Notes: a model not told the origin generated them from the letters alone. 64,000 bases of DNA from Ephydatia muelleri (GCA_013339895.1 JABACO010000004.1:7723735-7787734); one strand, 5' to 3'; numbered from the stretch's first letter, positions 36,001 to 46,660 are shown. Numbers and translations are program-made.

Positions 36001-37440
36001 AGCACCACCACTACCAGTAGCAGCACTGTTATTCTCAAAAATGCAGTTCTTAATGTTTAAATTACCCGCTGATCCGTATATCCACACAGCAACAGCACCA
36101 TAAATAGCATTATTATTATTAAATGTGCTGTTTGCAATGCTAACGTCACCTTTTGATTCATGGAGCAACACAGCACCAGCATCGTTTGCACTGTTGTTCT
36201 CAAATGTGCAATTTGTGATGCTGACGTTGACAATTAGTCCACCCAACCTCACACCACCACCACTGCCACCAGTAGCACTGCCACTCTGAAATGTGCAGTG
36301 TGTGATGCTAACACTGACAGTTGATTGATCTAACCACACTGCCCCACCACTTCCATCAGTGGCCATATTTGTCAGAAATATGCATCTCATGATGTTGATA
36401 TTGCCAGTTAATTTATACAACCCTAATACTCCACCATAAGTTGCACTGTTGCTCTGAAATGTGCAGTGTGTGATGCTAACACTGCCAGTTAATTCATCCA
36501 GCCACACTGCCCCGCCCCTTCCATAAGTGGCACTGTTGTTTAAAAATGTGCATCCCATGATGCAAATATGGCCAGTTAAGTCCAATAACTCCACAACTTC
36601 ACCAGTATTAGTATTCTGAGATTTGTAGTGTGTGATGCTCATGACATCATCTGTTGATCCGTTCAACCACAAAGCACCACCGTCAAAATAAGCATTGTTG
36701 TCCTGAAATTTACAGTCCGTTATATTAGCATTAACTGTTGATCCTCTCAACCACACAGCACCGCCTAAAATAGCCCTGTTGTTCAGAAATGTGCAGTTTA
36801 TGATGTTAACATTGAGCAATGATCCATCTGACATGACTGCACCGCCATAAGTAGCATTGTTGTTCTGGAATGTGCAGTTAATGATGTTAACATTGTCAAT
36901 CAAACCACTCAATCTCACAACGCCACCACCATAGCTAGCAGCACTTGTACGGATGTCCTCAAACATGCAGTTTATGATACTTGTATGTGCACTTGATATT
37001 AAAGATAACGCTCCATTTGAATTGTTCTGAAATACGCAGTCCGCAATAAGAGTATTTTGGGTGGATTGTAATTGTTGACCACAATTTATGAATATCAGTT
37101 TCTGTATTGTCAAATTTTGTACTGAAATGAACGAAAACCATCTTTCCTCACCTTCGCATCGTATTATAGTGTTGTCTGTCGACGATCCTGCTATCGTAAT
37201 GTTGCTTTCATTGAAGATGTTGCATAACAGTCCAGGAGATATGCGATGCACTCCAGCGTCCAACTGAATGGTCATATTGGACTTGAGCTGTCCGCTGCAT
37301 AGGTAGTCCTGTAGAGCGTAGCGGCGGTCAATGGTAACGGTGAAATGGACGAAGTTGACCTCATCGGACATACCAAGCACAGCGCTTCCAAGAACAGACA
37401 ATGCAAGTAACACCGGGATCGTCATCACTAACAAGTGCAA
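33031..37440 (-). CDS. Beta-helix ectodomain / nine-TM receptor-like protein (single exon, 1469 aa)
   Basis: Predicted cell-surface protein of unknown ligand. Residues 1-23 are a signal peptide (MHLLVMTIPVLLALSVLGSA). About residues 45-630 carry more than a dozen repeats of the type N-I-x-N-C-T-F-x-N-N-x-A-x-x-G-G-A-V, the pattern of right-handed parallel beta-helices seen in polymorphic outer-membrane-like repeats. About 930-1045 is Cys-rich (ECGCS, CPLDYC, LLCGHCHG). About 1048-1425 holds roughly nine hydrophobic helices and a conserved-looking APYKGEWRWWLGARLW segment before the sixth. The tail is short and basic/acidic, ending EPMIEV. There are many N-glycosylation sites in the ectodomain. 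The gene is intronless and uninterrupted over 4.4 kb. I know similar architectures from sponge and cnidarian gene families without assigned function. The start is the first Met, which directly begins the signal peptide. Confidence 0.9.
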   Translation of the reverse strand: MHLLVMTIPVLLALSVLGSAVLGMSDEVNFVHFTVTIDRRYALQDYLCSGQLKSNMTIQLDAGVHRISPGLLCNIFNESNITIAGSSTDNTIIRCEGEERWFSFISVQNLTIQKLIFINCGQQLQSTQNTLIADCVFQNNSNGALSLISSAHTSIINCMFEDIRTSAASYGGGVVRLSGLIDNVNIINCTFQNNNATYGGAVMSDGSLLNVNIINCTFLNNRAILGGAVWLRGSTVNANITDCKFQDNNAYFDGGALWLNGSTDDVMSITHYKSQNTNTGEVVELLDLTGHICIMGCTFLNNSATYGRGGAVWLDELTGSVSITHCTFQSNSATYGGVLGLYKLTGNINIMRCIFLTNMATDGSGGAVWLDQSTVSVSITHCTFQSGSATGGSGGGVRLGGLIVNVSITNCTFENNSANDAGAVLLHESKGDVSIANSTFNNNNAIYGAVAVWIYGSAGNLNIKNCIFENNSAATGSGGAVFLDTSTITGTITHCIFQNNSAAIAGGAVGVRLSSVEVSITSCTFQNNLAAYGGTVCISYSSSLVNLANNIFQNSGAVYGGAVAYFSTGTGDYYSITNCTFQNNSAIYGGAILSYSNIMIIHLSKFVNNNALVGAAMFVSKAVSFILEDVVVNDNHCNDLNEYNMTRAGAIYFYGANVTINGSTDLGSQFSSNSPQGAIQGENGFLLLCGNITFTNNTGENGGAISLSNNIPLVFHDNCSVKFSRNIATRYGGAIYNEGVQSNLQIEIKESSQDWLAQQQCAIDTVGGGPFSITFIGNHAQQGGHAVYATPIYECIGSNLANYFTITPLPDDLNDTQVLSFPIKVQLCDSTDPDYKITSQYEGRFATFPGRSVSINVTSVDYGNHVSPSAVYTQIDTGGVVSPNITLGPMQSVQWIGSKCTSMEYQIYGPEMATLRLLLSNYPGYPPTVIEVNLLPCEPGFTLMADSGLMECGCSHFLTSHGVLCDTSDGTVIRQGTSWIGVYNNTYPALASTCPLDYCNIGIRKLSLARPEDLCNEGRTDLLCGHCHGNHSVIFGSSKCQICSDMWLITLVMFAVLGALLVAALFFLNLTITQGTLYGLIFYANIIQVNTSIFFSQSILKPLHIIVSFVNLDLGLPLCFYDGMDDADKVGLQFVFPAYLLILTLTVTVVCHYCLQRSPTISSRSCLYRFPIIIGKRAVSVISTLIYLSYSKLLRTVVDVLTYSTIHLPSGDINVWFFDGNVEYLHSKHIALFVVAMVTCALFLLPYTLAITFIPIIESYSEHNRLFIYLHKKANQIKPMNDAHYAPYKGEWRWWLGARLWLLVVMYGLNPVYCSDQPSLLLSIQATMVILFMLVQAKVDPFGQALQKPYKYMRSSNFLFNCLDLFYLLNYTVLALSISYILDHGSDQNQITVFVGVLVGLYVVILMVTFLYHLIVAILKACNNYDRVREKINGCFRRKYELMLSKEEGKISDSSATETCSLREPMIEV

Positions 37441-37664
37441 CTTTTAAAAATCGGTCGTATCAGTGGTTCGGCTACACGCCAATGGCGCCAACCGATTAAG
37501 CATGTGTATATTGCACAGTAAATAATAATGGTATGTGTAAATTCCAATCAAGACGCATTATATTGCAGGTTAGTGGCTGCTGTTGAACAAATTAAATGTT
37601 TTTGTGTATGTAGCTTTAGATACATGTATCTGTGTGCTATGCATGCAGGAGTGGTATACAAATT
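37441..37664. other. Upstream region of the beta-helix gene
   Basis: Only about 220 bp separate this gene's start from the TERT-derived duplicate. No TATA box or recognised regulatory motif is evident. Confidence 0.3.
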
Positions 37665-39150
37665 ATGCACAGTCCAGTGGATTCCATGATGTGGCCTGCT
37701 TACGAACCCTTGATGTGCAACCTGACTTTTCTAGATACATTGGGAAAGGTATGTGCAAGTGGGTTTCCTTCCATCCCTATCTGTCCATCGTCCCAACTAT
37801 TTGCAGATATTAGAAACAGTATGACCATTGTATGCCACGTAAAACCATTCCAAAGTCTCGAGCAAAAGACGATACAGTATGTCTGCAAGTGTACATGCAT
37901 GGATATTGTAATTGGTTGTTTTCACAGAGCTGTGAAGCTAAAATGCCACCCACTTCTCCTTGATTTGGATGTTAGTTAGAATGTGTTGGTAGTTAGACTG
38001 TTGATAGTTTGAACTCACTGCAGGTACTGGGCCAGAGGACAGTGCTCATAAACATATATCAGCTTTTCTGCTGACAGCTATCAAGTTTAGTGCTAATGTT
38101 AGAGCAGTACTTCGTGGTCGACGTTCCAAGCCATTTTGCCAAATTTTTACCTTTTAGGCACATGCAAGTATGTGGTAATAGTGTGCAGTGGCCATATAAA
38201 TGTGCAACATTGACTTCAATTCGCAGTTGCATACATATGAATGGGATCAAAGGGTAGGGTCCCAGGGATAACTGGATGGCATTCACAAATTCAGGAGAAA
38301 AGCATCACTTTTAACATTCCCTCCTTGTAAATAATGATGGCAATTTAGTGATAGTAACTGTGTTAGATAACATACTCGGTGTGTACTTGAATAAAGCAGC
38401 AAAAAAACATATGATGAAATTAGACTCACACAACATGTTTCATAGTGGAAATGATAAAAGGCAGTCATCTATGAAGTAAGAAAGAACTGATTTCGCAGAT
38501 ACATTTAATAAATATTGTAAGCTGCAGGAATGGCTCATTGTACTGTGGTTGAACTAAATGATGTAAAGTATTCTATTATGATGTGTAGACCATACATTAA
38601 TGGAATTTTCTTATTAGACAATGTTTTCTGTCATCAAAATGTTGGATCTGCCGTGCCACCTGCAGACAAATGTGTGACACACACTGTGCAATGATAGGGC
38701 TATCACTGTATGTGCAGTGTACTGCTAGTTTGAACTGACTTGTGCAAAAAATTTAGTTTTCTTACCACACAATACATGTAGCATGATAACTCTGTGTGTC
38801 TAGCAGTGTGCGTGCAAGAAACTATACCTTTTGAGATATGCTATTGATACTTGGTTTGGAATTTACACTGCAGGCATCATCTCGAGTTGCATCTTTGTAA
38901 TTCATAAAGCAGCAACAAGAAAGTGCAGATGGGTATGTGAGCAATTTTGGGGGGTTTAGGTTTAGGTTTAGGTTTATCTACTTTTGGCTACAATCTGCAC
39001 ATGCACACCCACCCTCACCACTCACCACTTCAGAATATAGTTCCAGCTGTCATTCCATCAGCCATCATCTCATTACCGCACATTCTTGAAAAAGAATCAA
39101 ATCCTTGTAAGAGCTGTACAAATAATTACAAGTAACATGTACAGCCGTGT
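37665..39150 (+). pseudogene. TERT: Partial TERT copy (motif E to C-terminal extension), pseudogene
   Basis: Matches 21350-22870 of TERT in the same orientation, introns included. Copies of the exons are at about 37672-37752, 37810-37878, 37927-37972, 38024-38140, 38528-38563 and 38872-38930. Stops are readable in the motif E copy (WIP*CGLL) and in the last exon copy (ASL* where TERT has ASLY), and one exon copy has lost several bases, so it cannot encode protein. The copy ends before the last two TERT exons. The match begins almost exactly at an exon boundary. Confidence 0.88.
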
Positions 39151-39159
39151 TTGAATAGT

Positions 39160-39660
39160 TCGGTGTATCGCCCTAGTCTTGGCCCCAGACCCAACATACG
39201 CAGCTGCGGATGGATTGCATCACTGCGTCGCATAGCGCAGCTGCATCCGTTAAACGCTCCTAGTTGATGAAATCGTTTTTGTTGTGCAGTGAACTTCCAG
39301 CAGTAGAATACTTGGTATACTTCTACTTGACTCTGTTTAGTGGATGCCCAGGTTCGCCTTCAAAGCACTTGGGTACTAGATTACTAGTGGACGAATACTA
39401 ATTGAACACATTGTTGTATGCACATTACTCGTAGTTATGGCTTTTTTGTCTTTCTTCCTGTACGGTTTCATTGTCAGGCACCTGCTACCCATTCCAATAG
39501 ATCTCGCCTCTAATATTTAAAACTATGAAGCATCACAGTACTCCCAAAACCCAGCTATATGCTTGAACTATGTCGATTCCAGTGAACAAAGCTTACAGAG
39601 GTGGGCTGCATGAATATTTGGCCACCACCATCATTATTATAAATATTTAAGAACGCACAC
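39160..39660. repeat. Inverted duplicate segment plus a possible MITE remnant
   Basis: 39335-39650 is the reverse complement of about 22890-23200 (CACCTGCTACCCATTCCAATAG reads reversed near 23050). 39172-39255 carries the CTAGTCTTGGCCCCAGACCC / GCGGATGGATTGCATCACTG pattern that also occurs near 46010, 46800 and 56195. Confidence 0.65.
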
Positions 39661-39664
39661 TTGT

Positions 39665-41300
39665 ACAATGAGAGATGTTCGGATCATGTTCCTCTGACAG
39701 GCGCCGTTCATTCCAACACATCTTGGTTCAGCCAATGGGTGTGACTAATGGCCACCAGCGAGGGGCTATTATGGGGAAAGCTGCACCAACCGTACACCAG
39801 GCCTGTCCAGGGTCCTGTAGTGTATTAATGCTTATCATAACTTTAAACTTAAACTAAAATTAATGTTATATGGAACACTACAGGTCCAACCTTACAATCC
39901 AACCGTGACATGTAAGACATGCACGAGCTAGAACAAAAGGTGTCTCCAATCTACAGGCAGACATGTATATGTAGATATTTGAATTTGCCAAAGTATCGTT
40001 GTCTTCTGTCATTTACCATAGAAAAAACTTGGGCACTGTCAGTTAGGTTTAATGAAATTGTTATATCCTTGTGGATATGAAGAAGTATAACATTGTGGTG
40101 TCAAAAGTATCAGGAATGATTTTCTCTGCCACTGCAAGTCTTCTAGGAGTTGAACATACATGCGATCGATGGATAATGTTTGGCTGAGTAAAAGTGTTAA
40201 ATTAAAGGCAAGCTTTGGGAAGTGCATGACTCTTTTCATGATTGCAAATCTGCAATAAATGCTTCTGCCTTCGTTTCACACTATCCAACTGTACTGCTTG
40301 TGTATTGTTTCCATCTGGATATGTGATTGTACATATTTTGGTCATTATGGTATTATCAGTTGTCTGAAGGGGTCAGATGCATCATTGCAGCACCGCTGCT
40401 TTACACTCAGTTGGAACTTTTCTTATTGCAGCATTCTCTTGACTGCAAATATAAAACATCTTTACTAATCACTTTTCAGGAGCTTGTCTAATGACAAAGT
40501 TAATGCTTCCGATGGAACAGAAGTTGGCGACATATTGGTAGATCCATTGCTTAGCTGTTGTACGTAGCAGAGCTGATCTCACACTGATTCCCAAAAATAT
40601 TTTTTAATGGATTTCATATCATATTCCCCCAACTAAGATCTTCTCTATAGTAGTGAGCAGTCCAATTATTTTAGTATTGACAAGTATATTATGTACTGCC
40701 ATAAACAGAAACAAAACCTCATCAATCAACAAATATTCAATTAACAAGAACCAGGCCCATCCACTTTTCCTAAACCATTGGGGGGGGGGGGCAGACCTGC
40801 TCTATTGAGAAAGTGATTTGTTGGATGTAGGATTGGTGGTGCAAAAAGCAAGGAAACAAGGTACAGTCACTTTTCGTAAAGCATCGGGGTGGGGAGGGGG
40901 GGGGGGGGGGGGGGGGCCAGACGTGCTCTATTGAGAAAGTGATATGTTGGATGTATGCAAAAAGCAAGGAGTACAGTACTGTTACAGTGGGGTTTATTGG
41001 ACTCTACAATTATCTAACAGTTGTACATTTTGCAAATAGGCTTCTTTCTTTGACTGTTTATTGTGGCAATCACTGTAACACCTTGTTTCTTGCTTTGTGC
41101 ACCACCAATCCTATATCCAACAAATCACTTTCTTGATAGAGAAGTTTTTTTTTAGTCACTTGTGTACTGAGGAGTTCCACAACTTGAGAGAAGTGTGATC
41201 AATATATTCCAACACGAACATGTACACTAGCGCTTCAACTCGTATAGATTTTACTGCACACTATTACTATAACACCGCTCTGTTTTGTTTTTCCTCGGGT
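39665..41300 (+). repeat. Duplicated block, copy 2
   Basis: Direct copy of 27285-28880, including the 300-bp module near 40260-40610. Two G-rich runs (40780-40791 and 40884-40917) correspond to the single G run of copy 1, and the sequence around them is locally duplicated. No gene recognised. Confidence 0.8.
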
Positions 41301-42422
41301 TGCCATAGTGATACCATGTTGCTCATCACTGTCAGAGTAAACTTCAGGAACGTAATTCCCAGACTGTGGTATCAAGGAACTAGTACCAACAAGTTACCGC
41401 TGATGCAGCTATACAGATGGTTAGTTATCTTCCTCCATTGTTTCTGCACGCAAGCACAATGCATACTATTCTCTCACAGCCATAGCAGCAAAAGACTGCT
41501 GCTACATCAGACAAGATTATTATAAATATGAGACAGCCAACAAATATCACAAAAGAATACTGGGCAAAGTTAGTTATGCACAAGACTGCACTGCATAGCT
41601 CCACTGAGTGCCCAACAGATCATGATACTGTTGTTGCAACAAAAGGTGACAGCAGGTTATAATCAACACACAAAACGTGCTTACAGCTTCAATGAGAGTT
41701 ATATTCCTGTCACTATTGCACTTGCATGCACATTCAATTGTATTCAAAGTGATCTACATGCAACAACACACAGCAGGCATGAATGCAGGTAATTATGGTT
41801 GTAGTGTGTTCTTTCTGTTTTCCATATGGCCTCCTGAAGTGAAAGGAGGCACAATGCTACTAAAATGCTTTAGGCAAGGGGTGGCCAATATGGGGGCGAG
41901 GAGTTCTAGATCAACGGAGGAAGATCACTAACTTACATATCCCATTCATCCCTCTTCAGCTTATCCCTTCTCAGTCCGTCCATATATCTCTTAGCCAGCC
42001 AGCGACACCAGTAGGATTGATATATGATGATCTGTTGTGCACTAATTGGAGCTATGCAAGCACAGTCTTGTGTATAACTAACTTTGCCCAGTATTCTTTT
42101 GTGTCCCCTCCTTCGTTACCTGGATGAGGAAGGTTACCCTAGAGCTGTCCCCATATGCCTCCTCCTCCTTCCTGATGGAGGCCAGCATGCCCCTGTACAG
42201 AGTGAGGTCCAGTCTCACACGAGCTCTGTTGTCCATGTCATAGCAGCTGTGACAGTGGCCGGTGGCCCTGTGTGTGTGTGGAGAGAAGGGGAGATGAGGG
42301 AGGAGGTAAGAGGACCACACGCTAACTAATTTCCACCTCTCCTCCCCACCCGCTCCACCCCACTCTATCCACCTATCCTCTCCACCCCATACCTCTCCAC
42401 CCACCCTCTCCACCCCATACCT

Positions 42423-42680
42423 CTCCACCACACCCTCTCCACCACACCCTCTCCACCACACCCTCTCCACCACACCCTCTCCACCACACCCTCTCCACCA
42501 CACCCTCTCCACCACACCCTCTCCACCACACCCTCTCCACCACACCCTCTCCACCACACCCTCTCCACCACACCCTCTCCACCACACCCTCTCCACCACA
42601 CCCTCTCCACCACACCCTCTCCACCACACCCTCTCCACCACACCCTCTCCACCACACCCTCTCCACCACACCCTTCTCCA
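42423..42680. repeat. 14-bp minisatellite
   Basis: About 18 nearly perfect tandem copies of CACCCTCTCCACCA. Because 14 is not a multiple of 3, all frames stay open on the minus strand and give a repetitive Gly/Val/Trp/Arg peptide. It lies between reversed copies of IQUB exons 13 and 9. Confidence 0.95.
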
Positions 42681-43255
42681 CCCCACTCCACACCCTCCAC
42701 CCACACATGCTAAGCTTCACAGTGAACTTTAGGGTGAGCAGGACGTCCAGCCTCTCATCGCGGGACAGTCCCTTGAGAGTGATGGTGTTATATATGTCCC
42801 TGAGCTGCTGTGCCCTTGGGGTATAGGGTGTGTCCATCTCCGTCACGCCGCCATCAAATGCATACCAACGCTTTGGTGCTGCAGTCTGTGTGTGTGTAAG
42901 GGGAGAGGGGTGTGTGGAGGTGGAGCAAGGGATGGGGTTAGGACAAGGCTGGTGAGACAACACATATGCATGTATGGTGTGTATATGCACGTGTGAATGT
43001 ATACATGGATGTGTGCTGATACATGTGTGTGCACGTAGTGGTGATTTTGTATGTATACATGTGCTTGGCGTTCAAATAGTTAATAATGTACCTCGTATAT
43101 CCATAATGTCACAACCATTCCGTTTTGGTTATTCCATGGTGATGTCATGATGCTCATCCCTAAACCTCTGTCAGAGTAAACATGATGCCCAGACTGGCAC
43201 AGTATCAAGGAACAAGTACCAACAAGTTACCGCTGATGCAGCCACACAGATGTTA

Positions 43256-43256
43256 G

Positions 43257-43299
<43 letters not shown>

Positions 43300-43366
43300 C
43301 GCACATGTGTGTGTGTGTGTGTGTGTGTGCATGTGTGTGTGTGTGTGCATGTGTGTGTGTGTGGTT
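43256..43366. repeat. (TG)n microsatellite
   Basis: Long TG run with short GCGCGTGCGCACA and GCATG interruptions. It joins an exon 4 copy to a reversed exon 15 copy in the scrambled IQUB region. Confidence 0.95.
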
Positions 43367-44465
43367 GGTCTCCAAGGCAACTCCTGCACTGATAATATGT
43401 TCCTTGGGCGAGGCACAGGGCTTTGATCTTTGTCTCTAGATGCTTTTTCAGTGCAGGCGTTGACGAGAAGTGGTGAACATGGCCCTTTCAAATGAACTCT
43501 GCACCATAGGACTGCAGAGGAGGGGCATATATGACAAATGTGTTGCGCATGTGATTAATTATACAGAACGTCCCAAAATTACAATAAACATACTGTAGCT
43601 TGTTAAATTAATAACATTTCATACCAGTATTTAATACAAGTACATTATAATAATGAAAAGGAATAATTAATACATTTGAAACTGAATAAGTAATTTGCAT
43701 GTCACAGATATACAAGTAAAACTCATGCTACTTTTCTACTCAAGGTTAATTTCATACCAGTGAATCGAGATTCAGTGACTACCAATATTTAAATTATTAT
43801 TATTAAAGTAAACATCACTTCTGTGACAAATTTTAATGAGAACAGCAATGTACAGTAGATGTGCAGTGTACTAATGTGTAGTGTTATATATGTTTAAATA
43901 TCTGATTTTCAGGCACTCGATTTAAAAGATGTGTTTAACAAACTAAAATCAAGCTCTTTAAAATCAAATGGCAGCATAAAATAATTATTTCTTCACAATT
44001 TCTTTCTAAATGAAGTGAGAATTAGTGATTAATTTGTAATGAGTTTAATTCATTGTGGGACACTGTTTATGTGTATGCAGAGTGTGTGTAATATGCATTG
44101 TGAAGCTGCTTACCTCGTGCACATCATCCAATCTATTATGGCCCACAACCTCGTCTTTGGTGAGCAGGGTGCAGTTCCAATGAGACCACTGTTCCTTGCT
44201 GTCCCACTTCCCCAGCGTCAGCTCATAGGGATCGTCCGAGGCACTCAGGGCACTCTGTCCACCCCAGATGTCTTCCACTAGATAGCACAGATCTGATTCC
44301 TAAGACATGAGGGTGGCATGGGTGTGAGTACATGTGTGGGTAGGTGGTGTACATGCAAACATACATGACAAGTGTGCATGTGTATGTATGTTGTGAATTA
44401 TGAGAACTACCCACATTTCATATGGTCTACCTAGCCCATACATCATTGACTGTACACACACATGA

Positions 44466-44467
<2 letters not shown>

Positions 44468-44513
<46 letters not shown>

Positions 44514-44555
44514 ACAAGCATGCACACACACATGCACTGCACGCGCACACAAACA

Positions 44556-44590
<35 letters not shown>
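44468..44590. repeat. (CA)n microsatellite
   Basis: Long CA run with short interruptions, next to the reversed exon 14 copy. The corresponding intron of intact IQUB also has CA runs (50474-50555). Confidence 0.95.
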
Positions 44591-44592
<2 letters not shown>

Positions 44593-44889
44593 TGTATGCC
44601 TCAACTGAACATTGCATTGCTTAATCCAATATGAATTAGGTGTACTAAGCTGAAAATAGCATACAACATCATCATTAATGTCCCATTATTTGCCTGAGGA
44701 AGCAAACTAGACCTCTCCATCCCATGGAATTGCATGAGGTTCAGACACAAAAATCAGGAGACCATGCATATATTTTGTTTTTGGACTTTTGTCTTCATTT
44801 AAGACAGTTACCTAGTATCCAAGTGCGATTATGAATGTGAAAAAATTCAACCGAAATACATTTAAGAAACAAATGTCTTTTTCCCTCAC

Positions 44890-45490
44890 AAATTCCCTCC
44901 ACAATAAAATTTTGTGAAGTGTTGTAGGCGAGCTAATGTATCTGCCCAGGTCGAGGTTGGCAGTGGCTTTGGGCATGACAAACACAACACCAGACCAGCA
45001 GATGTTCTGGTCCCCAACTGGTCTCTTGGGAAGCCAGCTGCATTTGATCTCACAGCTGCCTCACCGCTAAACCCTTCTATTTTGTCTGAAGTGGGAGTGA
45101 TGGCAGCTAGGGTCTGCAGCTTTAGTGGTGGAGTGTCGCAAGCATGATTTGAATGACCCAAAGTGCTCCAAGTTGGGCTGGAAATGCACACCACTAGCAG
45201 TGGAGACTTATGGCTGCTGGGGTGCTGAGGCCAGGGAAACACTATCGCGCCTTGCCACTCGTCTGGCCATACCCATTAGGTGCACCAAGTCCAAGGCCAC
45301 TGCATACATTTATGGCAAACTCAGCCTCACTTTGGTGAGGTCCTGTGCAAGAGCTCTGCTGTCAATAGCTGGACCTTCATTGGTCATCACTGCATGGTTG
45401 ATAGTATTTTATTTCTTTTGTTGTTTCTTGTGTGTGAATACATGTACCTTGTCAATAATAAGTATTAGTAATTTAATTTTAAAAAAAATA
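44890..45490 (+). mobile_element. LINE 3'-end fragment A
   Basis: Plus-strand translation resembles the C-terminus of a non-LTR retrotransposon reverse-transcriptase protein: RPADVLVPNWSLGKPAAFDLT, then DPKCSKLGWKCTPLAVETYGCWG, then KSKATAYIYGKLSLTLVR. Both parts need different frames. It ends in an A-rich stretch near 45480. It is inserted in a copy of the IQUB 3' flank. The family name is inference; the same protein type recurs three times at 52.4-54.7 kb. Confidence 0.65.
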
Positions 45491-46055
45491 CCAGCAATAC
45501 AGACATAAGCAGTTATTGTTGGTTCAACTTGAGTAAAGTAAATTAACTTTCCTGTATGTGTACGAAAAATATCCTAATTGCTGTATTTCAAATGTTAATC
45601 ATTTATGACCAATAATGAGCACTGGAGCTAAGTACATGATTTGGCAACTATTTTTGAATGGTTTCATTGGATTGGATGCCTGTTGGTTCAATTTAATTTT
45701 ATAAAGATAATTGCTATGTTACTGTCAAGACAGGTACATTCCTCCGGTCCCGAATTGGTTATCAACACCCCTATTTAAAATGCTTGCATTGCGTCAGTAG
45801 TAATTAATTTTTCATGTTGTTTTAAGTTGTTATGAACAATATAACCCCATTCTTTACTGCACAGAAATTGGTTAAAATTCATACAAATGAATATGACCAC
45901 CTGTGTATGGACAATTTCTGTACATGAAAATTCTTCATTTTCCCGGATAGGAAGTTCTTCATAACTCTCTGTTCGGGTGTTACTTGTCTATCTTATTCAG
46001 ACCCTAGATACGTAACAGCTGAGGGCGGATTACATCACCGCTATACCGAATAAGC
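45491..46055. repeat. Copy of IQUB 3' flank and related sequence
   Basis: 45500-45660 resembles 51930-52110, and 45690-45930 resembles 29690-29960. A MITE-like segment starts near 46008. No gene. Confidence 0.6.
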
Positions 46056-46059
46056 GGTC

Positions 46060-46660
46060 ATGTAATTTTTTTTTTTTTCGCGGAAACTGTCCCATATATC
46101 AGAATTCTACATAATGAATTCTACATAATGAATAAGTTTTAAACTGCGGAAAGGTTGACCTTGCTGTCAGCAATTGCAAGTCAATTGATAATGCAAAAAG
46201 TGTGGCCTGTGGTATGATGAGCGGGAACCACGAAGGCACATCACAACCGATCTTAGGAGTGAGATGCTCAATTTGCAACGAAGCTAGAATAATGTTGTGC
46301 TGTACGGTTGCTCCTGCATGTCTGCGATCATTGATGCCAGTCTCTTGAACACTACAGTTGCAGTAGGACCCAATCCGCCTGTGGTTGAGAAAACTAATGG
46401 GGAAAAGGAATCAAACTCGACCTCACGAATCCTTTGTTCATATGCCCGTTTCCTTTGCATTTCGGCACGGCGGTAGCACTGTTCATGAGGCAATGGGACA
46501 TTGTGTAAAGTAGAACAAAAGACCCTAACATCAAAGTTCCTTAGTCTATTATGCCCCCAAAAATTCTCAGCAACAATGTCAAGACGACCATCATCAGATG
46601 AGATAGAAGTTTTGTGTTCTAGATGTTCGCCCGAAAGCTTTTGTAGTATTACTCACCTCA
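46060..46660 (-). mobile_element. LINE reverse-transcriptase C-terminal fragment E
   Basis: On the minus strand, 46640-46190 reads RLDIVAENFWGHNRLRNFDVRVF, then KRAYEQRIREVEFDSFSPL and VFSTTGGLGPTATVVFKRLASM, then LRCKLSISLLRS. This is the C-terminal region common in animal LINE-type proteins. A poly-T run at 46066-46078 on the plus strand fits a poly-A tail on the element's strand. Mostly open but with at least one stop. Confidence 0.65.

Larger units (their letters stand above)
41330..44300. pseudogene. IQUB: Scrambled IQUB copy, pseudogene 2
   Basis: Pieces of IQUB exons occur in mixed order and orientation: exon 4 (+) near 41334-41419, exon 5 (+) near 41490-41567, exon 6 (-) near 41935-42030, end of exon 5 (-) near 42085-42100, exon 13 (-) at about 42120-42272, exon 9 (-) at about 42722-42888, exon 4 (+) near 43165-43252, exon 15 (-) near 43370-43527 and exon 14 (-) at about 44112-44298. 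Adjacent intron sequence is included (43530-44080 is the reverse of the last IQUB intron). The exon 9 and 13 pieces still translate almost unchanged. No reading of a whole protein is possible. Confidence 0.82.

Noticed and set aside
42423-42680. CRISPR-like array
   Set aside because: Units are directly adjacent with no spacers, and the DNA is animal.
42078-42990. Two long overlapping minus-strand open frames with Gly/Val/Trp/Arg repeats
   Set aside because: They are produced by the 14-bp minisatellite, which leaves all frames open, plus reversed IQUB exon pieces. Not a gene.
43171-44634. Open frames rich in Thr-His or Cys-Val
   Set aside because: Translations of CA/TG microsatellites.
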